Positions 45,211-56,831 of a stretch of DNA of 64,000 bases are shown piece by piece (position 1 is the first letter of the stretch; every line of letters begins with the position of its first letter). The stretch spans positions 2,480,001 through 2,544,000 of the forward strand of contig NC_063071.1 of the NCBI RefSeq assembly GCF_022605165.1, read 5' to 3'. Source of the DNA: Purpureocillium takamizusanense (Eukaryota > Ascomycota > Sordariomycetes > Hypocreales > Ophiocordycipitaceae). The notes beneath the pieces are model-generated. The model did not search any database. It was not told where the DNA came from and saw nothing but the letters and a program-made list of their open reading frames with translations. The position numbers and the translations under genes were made by a program.

Positions 45211-45738
45211 GGTTGAGTCTTGAGAAGGACGTGGTCGGATAGGCCTCGGTTTGTTGCACCCGGTGTCTTTTGTGTGTCTTCCCAACTGGCCCTATGGGGA
45301 TCGTGGGCGGCGTATAATGGAGTCGGGGGCAGCTGTGCCTGTGTAAATAAATCGTGCCTTGGTGTGGCGTGGGTGTGTGGGTGGCTTAAGTTTTTTGGGC
45401 CAATTTTTTCCAGCGCTCACTTGTTCGTGCACACCCTATACTGAAACGTACATGCCAGGCTCACGTTTCCATCCACTCTGCAGCTGGTATACCTTGCTGC
45501 GTTCTTCTCTGCCGCACACGGTAATTGTTTTGCCCATCCCGGGGTTTCATTCGGTGGTATTGGCCGTGCTTGCGAGCGCTTTGCTACCGCACCTCGCGAC
45601 CCCCTAACATTCACATGCTCGACACGTCTCGGGCACTTTACACTCGGCAAACGCCGCTGCGAATGGCTACGAAAGGGGAAACGACAAGGAGAAACACAGC
45701 CGACTGGACGGCAGGACACAAAACAAGGCCTCGCGGCC
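45211..45738. promoter_or_regulatory. Divergent promoter RPP40 / TRM11
   Basis: 528 bp between two outward-facing start codons of tRNA-maturation genes. It contains a GTATAATGG segment on + at about 45,312 and T-rich stretches (45,385-45,410). No named regulatory site was recognised. Confidence 0.6.
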
Positions 45739-47342
45739 ATGGAGTTCATCATAAAGTTCGCGCAGACACACGAGACGTTTCGGCTGGCTGAGATCGAGGC
45801 CCTCGCTATCACTGAGGGTGTCGACCTGACGGTCATCGAGTACAGTGACCAGGTAAGGCTCACATACCTGCATATCATGGCATCCGGCGTTTTTGCTTGC
45901 TCACACTGCTCGCCAGTCACCACTATGCCTGGTTTCGCTTCCCTCGGTCGAGGCAGCGCGAAAACTCATCAGGCGGTCCATCCTTGCCCAGTCAATCCAT
46001 GAGTTCTGGGCCAAAGGTGACACCCTTTCCACCCTCCATGAGTCTGTCAAGCTGCGGACATCCCATCTCTGGCCACAGTACAAGGAGCCCACCTTCAAAT
46101 TCGACGTCGAGTACTTCCAGGGAGCGCGCACCGCCGCCCAGCGGTTGGCCATCATCAACTCCTTCGACTACCTGCCCTTTGACGGGCCCATACGCATGAA
46201 AGACCCGGAGCATACCTTCACCGTCTTTGAGATCTGGCCCTTCGACAGTGTTCCCCTGGGCATCGACAAGCCGGACATGGTATACTTTGGCCGCTTCGTG
46301 GGTGCCTCGTCACGCGACGTCATCCTCAAATTTGACCTGAAAAAACGTGGGTACATATCTACCACCAGCATGGACTCCGAGCTATCACTAGTCACCGCGA
46401 ACATCGCATTGGCCTCGCCAGGAAAGCTCTTCTATGATCCCTTCGTCGGTACAGGCTCATTTCCTGTCGCATGCGCGTACTTTGGCGCCATAGGATGGGG
46501 CAGCGACATTGACGGACGCAGCTTCCGCGGCATGGGCGGTCACAAAAGCTTGCGCGGAAATTTCGAGCAGTACGGCCTCCAGTCATGCCTGGGCGATGTC
46601 TTTGCCGCAGATCTGATGAACTCGCCCATTCAGATGGGCCGGAGGATCTGGGATGGAATTGTGTGCGACCCTCCCTACGGGGTGCGAGAAGGCCTGAGGG
46701 TCCTCGGCCTTAGAGACCCGGAAAAGACCCCCTGGCTCATAGAGAAGGGGAAAAGGGATGGATCGTAAGTGGTTGAGTGAACTGATCACCAGAACCCCTT
46801 TCACACAGACCAATGGGCAGTATCCAGCTTACACTGACCCGACTCAGGTTGCCGGACTTTGTGGCGCCCAAGAAACCCTACAGCTTCTTCGCCATGCTCA
46901 ACGACATCCTCGTATTCGCTTCAGGAACCCTCGTAGACAACGGGAGGTTGTCATTCTGGATGCCAACTGCCAACGACGAGGAGCAAGAGATACCCGTGCC
47001 GACGCACCCATGCCTCGAAGTAGTGGCTGTATGTGTCCAGGTGTTCAATAAATGTACTGCCCCCCTTGCCCCATGCGATCCCCTGAAACTGCCATTTCTG
47101 GGTCACAGGTCGTCCTGATATAAAGCAAGATCCCCCCAATCCATGGTAAGAGTCCTCGCTGACTCCCCGCTTTAGGGTCCAGGCGACTCATTACCTACCG
47201 GCGCATACCCGACAACGAGGTGATACCATTGGCACTCGAGGCATACAACGCCAAGAGCAAGGCCGAATCAATCGGCACAACCGCTGACGAGCTGAACCCG
47301 TTTCGGCGTGGTTACTTTAGGAAGTTCGAGGCGAGTGAGTAG
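45739..47342 (+). CDS. TRM11: tRNA (guanine-10-N2) methyltransferase Trm11
   Basis: Four exons: 45,739-45,852, 45,917-46,764, 46,848-47,053 and 47,176-47,342; introns of 64, 83 and 122 nt; 444 residues. Trm11, with its activator Trm112, makes m2G10 in tRNA. The N-terminal half is THUMP-related (MEFIIKFAQTHETFR start). The Rossmann methyltransferase domain shows the SAM-binding D-P-F-V-G-T-G-S-F (about 212-220), G-S-D-I-D-G-R (about 235), and the catalytic D-P-P-Y-G-V-R-E-G (about 290). Exon 3 holds the A-P-K-K-P-Y segment and exon 4 the K-W-S-R-R-L-I-T-Y segment, both normal for the family. The length matches yeast Trm11. Confidence 0.93.
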
Positions 47343-47652
47343 ATGGCATGGCACAATTAGAGGAGAGCATGCCAGAACGGTGCTCGTATTCGACGTGGAC
47401 AACCGCCCGTGGCTCAAAAAAATGGTCCTCAGCCACTGTTCAGAGGCTCGAGCGCAAATTTCCCACTCCCATCACATGTAGTATTTTATGCCCATCTGGC
47501 GCAGAGCATCCGGGTAAGCGGCGTGTCCGGCCGCCGGCAGGCGGGCCGGCAAGCGTGCCGTCTTCCAATACACAATCATATATCATTCCCGTTACATCCG
47601 TCCCGTCGCTAAATCAAGGTATCATGCCACTCGCGGTAGGGCAAAAAGACTG
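47343..47652. other. Convergent 3' region TRM11 / GID4
   Basis: 310 bp between two stop codons. It contains a GC-rich near-palindromic CGGCCGCCGGCAGGCGGGCCG stretch at about 47,528-47,550 followed by an AT-rich tail. No gene. Confidence 0.6.
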
Positions 47653-48989
47653 TCACCGGAACTCCGTTGCGCTGAAGCAGCCACGGTCCGGGACGTGCTT
47701 CAACTCCAGCTGCTGAAATCTGAAAACATTCGTTAGCTGGCTTCCAAGCAAGCAATCAAGAACGCGATACTTACTTCTCGCTTTTCGAATGAAAGTATAT
47801 CCCGCTAACCTCCCCCTTGAGTTGATTGAAGCAAATGTAATAGAAACCCTCAAAACTCGCTCCCGTAATGGTTCGCACGCGGTGGTCGGGAACGAGGAAG
47901 TGCTCTTTCCAGCGCATGAAGATATTCTCTCTCTGCGCGACGTCATGGATGGCGACGCGTCCCTTCCGAGCTTGCTTATGAAGTGGTCTGAAGGCGCTGA
48001 ACTTGCCCCAGTGGCTCATGTCCGTCTTGTAGTTGGCGCCCCAGTCTTCGTGCAGCGTTTCGAAACCATACTTGGAGCCAATGATCTCACCCTCGAAGAA
48101 TGTTGTGAGCGTTGGATGATCCTCAGTGAGGCCTGAATGGTAGTACATGTGAGCCTATGTCAAGGTACGAGAGGCTAGAGCCGGAGGTCTGTACACACCC
48201 TGAATGCGTAGATAACCGCACAAAAACGACTCTCGCATATCGACGTGCTTGATCTCGACCTGAACATCGTACACCTGTCTCTCGGACTGTTGTGTGCCAT
48301 GGAACTTGCTACCGGGACGCAGATAGGAGGATGGGAGGGTCGGGATTGCCTAGCACGTGTCAGTAACGCCTTGCCTCTGGCCATCTCGCCGTCCGAGGGG
48401 GAGAGGGGGTGAAAGGGTTTCGACTCACACGGAGATTGGGCACATCAGGGCCCATAGAAGGGGAGGAGAATCGATCATCGCCGTCCTCGTATAGTATTGA
48501 GTCGGCAGGGTCAAGATCGCGGGACAGGGACGGGCTCGAGGTACTGTTGGGCGATGGTCGAGATCGCGCCACTGGAGCGGCGTTCATGTGGCTCAAGGGC
48601 CCATCCGGGGCGATGCCGGGGCGCTTGGGAAGGTCACCATCTGGCGCGCTCAGGACAGGAGAAGTGACGCCAGTGATGCTGGAGTGTGGACCAGGGGAGA
48701 CGGTGGTAGCTCTTGATGAAGGTTCTACCGACGCTCCGCTACCGAGCATCAGAGCTTCGGTGGAAGCTATATCGTCGCCGCTAGCCCGGGCAGTCGAAGA
48801 TGACGGCGATGACCCATCCGTGGATGAGCCGTGCTCGAGCTGCAGGGCACCGGCCTCGGTCGCCTCGGTGGCGACGTGGGATTGGCGGGTGGGTTGAGGA
48901 GATTGTTGGACGTCGTCGGGGCAGGTCGAGAAGGCATACGGCGGAGGCGAGGAAGGCCCGGGCGGCGGGTTGGGAGACGGCGTCGGCAT
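47653..48989 (-). CDS. GID4: GID E3 ligase substrate receptor Gid4/Vid24
   Basis: Four exons: 48,989-48,429, 48,349-48,199, 48,132-47,775 and 47,719-47,653; introns of 79, 66 and 55 nt; 378 residues. Gid4 recognises Pro/N-degrons on gluconeogenic enzymes for the GID/CTLH ubiquitin ligase after return to glucose. Residues 1-190 are a low-complexity Pro/Ser region. The receptor beta-barrel starts with S-S-Y-L-R-P-G-S-K-F-x-G (exon 2), continues with [24 protein letters not shown] (exon 2/3 join), a D-W-G-A segment, H-W-x-K-F, and ends F-Q-x-L-E-L-K-H-V-P in the short last exon. The join is set by the conserved Q-G-L-T-E; an ATG just before exon 3 lies inside the intron. The longer 5' frame starts at TTG only. 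Confidence 0.92.
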
Positions 48990-51656
48990 CGTCGCGTTGC
49001 AGGAGAGTCGGCTGGGTGATGGGGATGGGGGAGGGGGGGGTGGAGGAAGCTCGCAGTCACGGCAGGACCGACGTGTGCCGGTAGCGCCAGCGAGACTGGG
49101 CTCTCTTACGCGACGACGGACGGCAATGACGAGTTGCTGAAAATGAATGAGGGAGGAGGCGTCGAAAGGCGAGCACAGGCGGCGCAATGCGTGTGTATGC
49201 GACGACGGGAGGGGGAGACTGTCGATGGCGACGAAGGCCTGGTTGGCTTTAGAGATTGGGACAGTTGAGCTGGGGTGGTATCATGGGCGCCGGTCATCAG
49301 GCCGCACAGTAGCGCATGGCCACAGGGCAGACGGAGCCTTGTTGTGGGAGAGCAGCCCGCACCGGATTGCGCCGACAGGGAACGAGCCGAGGAGGAAGCA
49401 AGGGGTGTTGGATGAGCCACGCTGCAAGGCAGGCGGTCGACAAAGAAGGGTTCTGCCCGCTGATGGGTGAAAGCGGTCGACGGAGTTGCGCGAAGCGGTT
49501 TCGTGAGGCACAGGGCCAGGCGGGATGGGGAGGATGGGGAGACGCCTCGCTCGATTGCAGCACAGGTAAGTAAGGTAATAAGGCAGCCTTCTGCAGATAC
49601 TGAGCTACCAGGCGTGTAGAGCACTCGAGCCCGAGGAAAAGTACGTGGACAGGGAAGTACCTAAGCCCCGGCGGCCTGCCGGTCGGCGGTAGGTGGGTAA
49701 AGGTAGCCCGCAGGTGCGAGTTTGCACGCCGCCAAGCGCTGGCGGCTTCGCATTGGCAGCACTGATGAACTGGCACAGACGCCCCCTCCCTCCTCTCGGT
49801 GCGGGTGGCGAAGGGCTCATCCGCACGGTGCGGTGAGGTACCGAAGCCCCGCAGTGCCCCAGTCGCCACAATGCCTTTCGCTACTGGAGACGACTGAATA
49901 CAGTGCAGTGCGCCGTCGGTCGGGACATCTCCGTCGTGGCCGGGGGCTGGTTGCCGTGCCCTTGCCCGGGTACTTCAGGCGCCACCATCGTCCGCCGTCG
50001 CTCCCAAGCCATGGTGCTGTAGAGACGGGAGCTTGGGCGGTAGGTAGCCACGGCGGCGCTGGATTCGGGCTCGAACGGCGTGTACCGGTATCTCAACTGC
50101 ACTCGGCTGTCGCATGGCCCGAGGCCTGCCCAGGCCAGGCACCAAGTGCCGTACCTGCCTACCTACTAGGCACGTCTAGTACCTACCTAGTAATTACCTC
50201 GTAGGTTGGTACGCAGCGGCCAGTGTCGTGTGTCTCGTCTGTGTTCCAAAAGACCCTCGCTGCTGAGAGACACAGAGACGGGGATTCTTCCTGGGTAACG
50301 GAGTGATGCGCGAAGCACGACGCCGTCGCACACGCGGGGCTGCAATGCCACGCACGAAGCTGATGAAGCGCGTTGTGCAACGAACGCGCGTGGGGCTGCA
50401 TTCGATGGTCAGGCAGACGGCAGGGCGGCCGCATGTGCTCATGACTGAAGCCCACCTCCACACCGGAACGTCCTACCACCTACAGCCTGTACTAACCTCC
50501 AGTATCTACACCTACCTACCTAGTAGTACTAACGTTACCACCTAGGTACCTAAGTACTTGAGTATGTTACCTTAGTAAGTAATTGCCTACGGCAGCACTG
50601 AGTTGAGCACGTACGAAGCAGACCAAGGACTGCCAGTACCTGCTTCGCAGTAGACGCCGGCCGCCGCTCAGTCTCTCCCCGTCCGCTCCCTGCCTCAGTG
50701 GCCGGTGGCGGGATCCGCCCTGGCTCAAGCCCCAGCACTCCTCTCAGTTCCAAGGGAAAAGTCCTAATAAGTGGCATGAGGGTCCCTTCTGCCAATATCC
50801 GACTGCCAAGCCCAACGGCGAGGGGACCGTAGTTGCGCGGTGGCGCAAGAGCATGCACCCCATCTCCGAGTGTGCCATCCTGCAGGTAAGGTATCTGTCA
50901 CCCATCTGACTACCGAGTACAGATACAATTTGATCTAGAAGCGCCCTTCTGTACACGGCATATATCTGTGTCTCGGACAGACAATGGCACGATACAAATC
51001 GCCAGCCCGCTGTTGAACCGACCACAGACTTGGCTATGCCTTTTATTGACCAGTCCAGGTCCTTCTAGTACCTCATCAGGTGGCCTTGACCAACCTTGTC
51101 ATTCTTCACATAAGACATCCTCATTGCCCAATTGCTCGGGTCCATCACTGCGGACTAGTATCGTACACTTGGCCACGTACATGAAAGTCAAGTCCTAGAT
51201 TGGAGGGCAGTTTTTCATTCCGAATTCTAGAGCCCCCATCAAATACTCGACCGCCTCCAAGCAGCCTCCCGAGTACTTGATCAATTTGCCTTGGACCAGG
51301 TTCAGCGGGAAGCAGTTTCGGTCCAACACTAGGCGTTGCTCCCAATCACTCTTTGTCCCAGTGCTGGTGTCTCTATATCTGTTGCCGTGGCCTGTAATTC
51401 AGTGCCCAAAATTCCCACTTCCAAAGACTCCTGGCTGATAGGCCCTTTTATACCCGCAACCCAAAGACGACCACCATGTCCAACGCCATGCAAGTGCACA
51501 GTCCTTTCATGATTGCAAGCCGATTGGAAGAGAATCTTGCCAAGCCTCCGAGGGTGGGCTCGTCGCGCGTTACTTGGCTTCGTTCGGGAGAGGGGCACGT
51601 CGACGCCTCATTGTCGCTTTTCGAGCGTCCAATTGATCAAACACCCGGGTCCCAGT
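48990..51656. other. 2.7 kb region without recognisable gene
   Basis: Left part (to about 50,130) is GC-rich upstream DNA of GID4 with overlapping spurious frames on both strands. About 50,150-50,580 has a TACCTA/TAGGTA cluster. From about 50,900 the composition is more even and includes the 3' side of the Mago nashi gene. Frames such as 49,297-49,869 (-) and 51,329-51,598 (-) have no family resemblance. A non-coding RNA cannot be excluded. Confidence 0.55.
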
Positions 51657-52390
51657 CTAAATAGGCTTGATCTTGAAGTGCAATGCAATCAAGCTGAAAA
51701 CAAGTGCTTTCAGGTCTTGCACGAGGTAGTAGAACACGCGAAGGCCTTCAGGGTCGGCGGATTCGGTCACATCTACGAGCGAGCCTATCTTGGCCGTCTG
51801 TACACAGATCAGTGGTGGTTGCACAAAGGCCCTCGGCGGGACATACCTCAAAGGATATATGCTCATTTCCCAGTCGAATCTCCAGCTCCTGCCGCCCATC
51901 TTTGTTCTTCTGCGGCCACTTCGAATCGTCTTCCCTGTTTTGGGTGTTAAAAGCCATTTGGCGCTTCGCCAGGGGAATTTTTGCTCACTTAATGATCTCG
52001 CTCGACGTAATGATGCGCTTGATCTCGTCGACTATGATAGAACTGACGCACACTATTCTCGCTGATCAGCGTTGACTTGCGCATATTGGCGTTGAATCAC
52101 ATCCTCACTCTCTTTCCTAATCAAGCTGTCATTGCGGTAGTTGGAGTTGTTTGCATATCTTGCGACAGCGCTACGGCCGTCTCCCACAACGCGAAAGTCG
52201 AATTCTGGTCACAACAGAGTTAGGGCCTGAGAAGGCGGCTGAAGAGTCGAGATGCGACGAACCGAGAAACTCATGGCCGAAACGACCCATGTGCCCCGAA
52301 CTGGCACGACATTAGCGTATATGGCGAGGGAGGACAGGTCGATCCAACGTACTAGTATCGGATGTAGAACGGTTCGTTTGTCGCAGGCAT
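51657..52390 (-). CDS. mago: Mago nashi, exon-junction complex subunit
   Basis: Six exons: 52,390-52,353, 52,300-52,263, 52,204-52,109, 52,052-51,989, 51,934-51,847 and 51,797-51,657; five introns of only 49-58 nt; 154 residues. Mago pairs with Y14/Tsu and locks eIF4A3 on spliced mRNA. No single open frame shows it, but the spliced product follows the family almost throughout: [29 protein letters not shown]-x-x-x-x-x-[22 protein letters not shown], and the C-terminal F-K-I-K-P-I. The N-terminal five residues are variable. It is the most intron-rich gene of the window for its size. The start at 52,390 faces the beta-COP gene. Confidence 0.93.
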
Positions 52391-53030
52391 GGCGGTTCGT
52401 GAGGCCGATCTCGTGCCGGACCTTGCTGTCGGTCGTTTGAGCTGCAAAGTGGTGGCGGGTCGCAAGAGTAGGAGGGACGTCAGTGCAGCCTTAGCTAAGC
52501 GAGTGGATCCAGTCTAGGTAGCCAAGCAGTGGAGGGACGTGCCTGGAGCTCCAGCAAGGCAGCCCAGCCCAGGGAGAGATGGAGAAACGACATTGGAGAG
52601 GGTCCCGCACCAAAGGGGGGGGAGGGGACCACCCCTTGCACGTGACTCGCTCAGCTCGCATCGTTGGTGCCACCTGTTCTGGCACTGACGGCGACGGACA
52701 GGGCCAGATCATCTCCTAAAGGTTGTCTGTCTGTTGACCGAAGCTCTTCGTCACCCCAGAGAGCTGGCTAACACAACAATCTTTCGGTCATCAAGGACTG
52801 GCATACTGCCAAATCCCTCCTGCGACGCCGAATGGGCCCGATACGCCCTTGTTCCTCGTGAAAGCTCCCCTCCTCCACGGTGTTCCCGCCCTCTTGGGTC
52901 CGACCCCTGAACCTACCTCCGTCTATCTGCTCGAGTCGACGATACGCCAGAAGCCGTTTGCCTCGAAGAGTTGATTCCAACACCGGCCCATCCTCGAGCA
53001 TAGCAGAGCCGCTGCCAGTCTCTCTCGACC
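52391..53030. promoter_or_regulatory. Divergent promoter mago / beta-COP
   Basis: 640 bp between two outward-facing starts. G-rich stretch AAAGGGGGGGGAGGGGACC at about 52,613-52,631. No gene; no named site. Confidence 0.6.
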
Positions 53031-56015
53031 ATGTCTGGCTTCCTTGAGAATGCCTACAGCCTGGTCCACCAGGACAATGCGGCCGACGTGCCGTCCGTCT
53101 CGGACCTGCGCATGCAGCTGGAGAAGGGCACCGACGAAACCAAGGTTGAGACCATGAAGCGCATATTGACCGTCATGCTGAACGGCGACCCAATGCCCAC
53201 GCTGCTCATGCACATCATCCGATTCGTCATGCCCTCCAAGTACAAGCCACTCAAGAAGCTTTTGTACTTCTACTACGAGATATGTCCCAAGCTGGACTCG
53301 AGCGGCAAACTCAAGCAGGAAATGATTCTGGTTTGGTAGGCGACTCTCATTCGCCCCATGGAATCTTTGCGGCGGCTAACCTGAACGCTCACACTTAGCA
53401 ACGGCATCCGGAACGACCTCCAGCACCCCAACGAGTATATTCGAGGCAACACACTGCGCTTCCTTTGCAAGCTGCGCGAACCGGAACTGATCGAGCCGCT
53501 ACTCTCGTCGGCTAGATCCTGCCTCGAGCATAGACATGCATACGTACGCAAGAACGCTGTATTCGCCATCTCCTCGATTCACCTGCACTCCCCGTCCCTC
53601 ATCCCCGATGCGGCCGAGCTCATCGCGACTTTCCTCGAGGGCGAGACGGATGCCACATGCAAACGAAATGCCTTCGCTGCATTGGCGAGCATCAATCATG
53701 ACGCGGCTTTGCTGTATCTGAGCTCCGTATTTGACGGCATCCCGAACGCCGAGGAGCTCCTCCAGCTGGTTGAGCTAGAGTTCATCCGTAAGGATGCCGT
53801 GCAGAACTCACAAAACAAGGCACGGTATTTGCGGTTGATCTTCGATTTGCTGGAGGCTGGTGCCTCGACTGTGGTGTACGAGGCGGCCTCTTCCTTGACG
53901 GCTCTGACCAACAACCCCGTTGCCGTCAAGGCCGCTGCCGCCAAATTCATCGAGCTGAGTATCAAGGAGGCAGACAACAACGTCAAGCTCATCGTTCTGG
54001 ACCGGGTGGACCAGTTACGCAAGAAGAACGAAGGCATCTTGGATGATTTAACCATGGAAATCCTGCGCGTCCTTTCCAGCACAGACATTGATGTGCGAAA
54101 GAAGGCCCTTGGGCTTGCGTTGGACATGGTGTCGAGCAAGAATGTTGAAGAGGTCGTCCTGCTCCTGAAGAAGGAGCTTGCGAAGACTGTCGATCAGGAG
54201 TATGAGAAGAATGCAGAGTACCGCTCTCTTCTCATTCACTCTATCCACCAATGCGCCATCAAGTTCTCAGAGGTTGCCGCCAGTGTCGTGGAACTCTTGA
54301 TGGATTTCATCACAGACTTCAACAACGCCTCTGCTGTCGACGTAATCAATTTTGTCAAAGAGGTTGTCGAGAAATTCCCCGCTCTGCGCAAGACTATTGT
54401 CGAGCGACTCGTGGCGACTCTCAGTGAGGTACGCGCCGGCAAAGTCTACCGAGGAATTATGTGGATCATCGGCGAATATTCCCTTGAGGAGAAGGACATT
54501 CGGGACGCTTGGAAGAGGATACGTGCCAGTCTGGGCGAGATTCCGATTCTTGCCTCGGAACAGCGATTGCTCGAGGAGCAAGACAGTGAGGACAAGCCCG
54601 AGGAACAGGTCAATGGCCACTCAAAACCCTCGCAACCTAGCGGGTCGCGAAAGGTCTTGGCAGACGGCACATATGCTACTGAGACGGCACTTACCAGCCA
54701 GTCGTCCGCTGCTGCCAAGTTGGAAGCCGTCAAGGCCGCCCAGAAGCCGCCACTGCGACAGCTGATTCTCGACGGAGACTACTACTTGGCTACTGTCCTC
54801 TCAGCTACACTGGTGAAGCTTGTCATGCGCCACTCGGAGATCTCGGCCGACAAGGCGCGAACTAATGCACTGAGAGCCGAGGCAATGCTCATCATGATTT
54901 CGGTTTTGCGTGTCGGCCAGTCTCAATTCGTCAAGGCGCCGATCGATGAGGACTCCGTGGATCGTATCATGTCTTGCGTGCGGTCTCTGGCCGAGTTTCA
55001 AGAGAAGAAGGATTTGGAAACGGTTTGGCTGGACGACACCAGAAAGGCATTCCGGGCCATGGTTCAGGTCGAGGAGAAGAAGCGCGCGGCCAAGGAGGCA
55101 TACGAGAGAGCGAAGACTGCCGTGCAGGTTGACGACGTTGTTCAAATCAGGCAACTCTCCAAAAAGAACGCCACCGATGGCCTCGACGAGATGGAGGTTG
55201 ACCTGGAGAGAGCAACGGGAGGCGAGTCAACAACGGAGGACCTCAGCTCGAAACTCAGCCGCGTCGTGCAGCTGACCGGCTTCTCCGACCCCGTATATGC
55301 CGAGGCCTACGTTAAGGTGCACCAGTTTGATATTGTCCTCGACGTCCTGCTGGTGAATCAAACTACCGAGACCCTTCAAAACCTGTCGGTCGAGTTTGCA
55401 ACGCTCGGCGACCTCAAGGTGGTGGAGCGGCCGACAACTCAGAACCTTGGGCCTCACGACTTCCATAACGTGCAATGCACCATCAAGGTTTCGTCGACCG
55501 ACACCGGTGTCATCTTCGGAAACGTGGTGTATGACGGCGCCCACTCAACCGACACCAATGTTGTCATCCTGAACGACCTGCACGTAGATATCATGGACTA
55601 TATCCAGCCGGCGACCTGCACAGAAACCCAGTTCCGCACCATGTGGACTGAGTTTGAATGGGAGAATAAGGTCAACATCAACTCGAAGGCGAAGTCGTTG
55701 CGTGATTTCTTGGAGCAGCTGAAGGCGTGTACCAACATGAACTGCCTGACCCCCGAAGCTAGCCTGAAGGGGGACTGCCAGTTCCTGAGCGCCAACCTGT
55801 ACGCCCGCAGCGTCTTTGGTATTACTGCCCTGTCCCTCACTACGAAAATTGCAACTAACCCGTGCATAGGTGAGGATGCGCTCGCCAACCTGAGCATCGA
55901 GAAGGAGGGCGAAGACGGGCCCATCACAGGCTTTGTCCGTATCCGAAGTCGATCGCAGGGCCTCGCGCTTAGCTTGGGCTCTCTCAAGGGACTTAACAAA
56001 ATTGGTTCTTCGTGA
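53031..56015 (+). CDS. SEC26: Coatomer subunit beta (beta-COP, Sec26)
   Basis: Three exons: 53,031-53,335, 53,399-55,818 and 55,870-56,015; introns of 63 and 51 nt; 956 residues. Beta-COP is part of the COPI F-subcomplex, which binds Arf1-GTP and cargo on Golgi membranes for retrograde transport. Residues 1 to about 530 are the adaptin-like helical solenoid (Y-K-P-L-K-K-L-L-Y-F-Y-Y-E near 65-77, G-K-V-Y-R-G-I-M-W-I-I-G-E-Y near 450). A linker with Ser/Gln follows, then the beta-COP C-terminal and appendage domains ending E-D-A-L-A-N-L-S-I-E-K and a final G-L-A-L-S-L-G. Intron 2 is 51 nt, a multiple of three without a stop, so a naive reading would insert 17 residues in the S-V-F-G-E-D join; family continuity argues that it is removed. 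Length is normal. Confidence 0.95.
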
Positions 56016-56831
56016 AGGGCTGATCTGGACCTTGGGCGTGTCGGCCCACTCTGGACGGTAGCCCGGTAATTTGTGCGCGGGAAATCATAGTGCTCATACA
56101 CACAGGCCAAGATGGGAAGCAGTGGTGGAGAAGTAGTTTCCGGCAGTCATGCTCTGCCTGCGGCGGGATTACCCCGGTTCTTGAACGATGCAGGAGTCAT
56201 GCTGCGAGGACGCAATGCTGAAAATTAGAAAGGGAAACCCATGAGATTATGGGAAAGGTCGACGGGAAGCGGGGTGGGAGACAGGGAGGGCAAAAAGGCC
56301 GGATGGTAGACGACGTATCTGAGACCACGACTTTTTGGTAGTGTTTCGTCCTCAGATGCATGCATCGAACTGTTGACACACCTTTCTGCCACTAAGTGTG
56401 AAGCCATCCGGCCATGTTTCGTCTCACAGCCTGCCCTGGGCGAGCACCACGTCGACTCGATGGAGCTATTTAGCTAGGAAGAGGAATGGTTCGGGGTATA
56501 TTAAAAGACAAGCAGACCAATACCCAGGACAAAACGACCAGCAAGCAGCCCCCAACTCCTAGAGGTGCGGGCACTCCACGCACATGTTGAAATTGAAGCA
56601 CAAACAAAATGAGGGGCCGTATATGGTATTCGCCCATGGTGAAGTAACGCTCAGAAGACCCAACAACAAACACTCCGATGCACAAACAAAAAACTGCACA
56701 GAGTTGCAGAGGTCGCGGCGCAGGCCGTGCGGCGAATGTGCCGCTTAGAGCCAGTATGATCCAACGTAAAGAGAAGGCCAGGGGGCGACACGGGCATTAT
56801 GGTGCGCTGCCCCGTGTGGCATGCAACGACG
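56016..56831. other. Convergent 3' region beta-COP / UBTD
   Basis: 816 bp between two stops, with no gene-like frame. Both 3' UTRs should lie here; AAAATGAGG and AACAAAAAACTG A-rich stretches at about 56,605 and 56,690. Confidence 0.6.

Noticed and set aside
48133..48148. ATG directly before the GID4 receptor core
   Set aside because: It lies inside the intron; the conserved Q-G-L-T-E join needs the acceptor right after it.
49297..49869. 190-codon minus-strand frame upstream of GID4
   Set aside because: GC-driven open frame, overlapped on the other strand by equally long frames, no domain.
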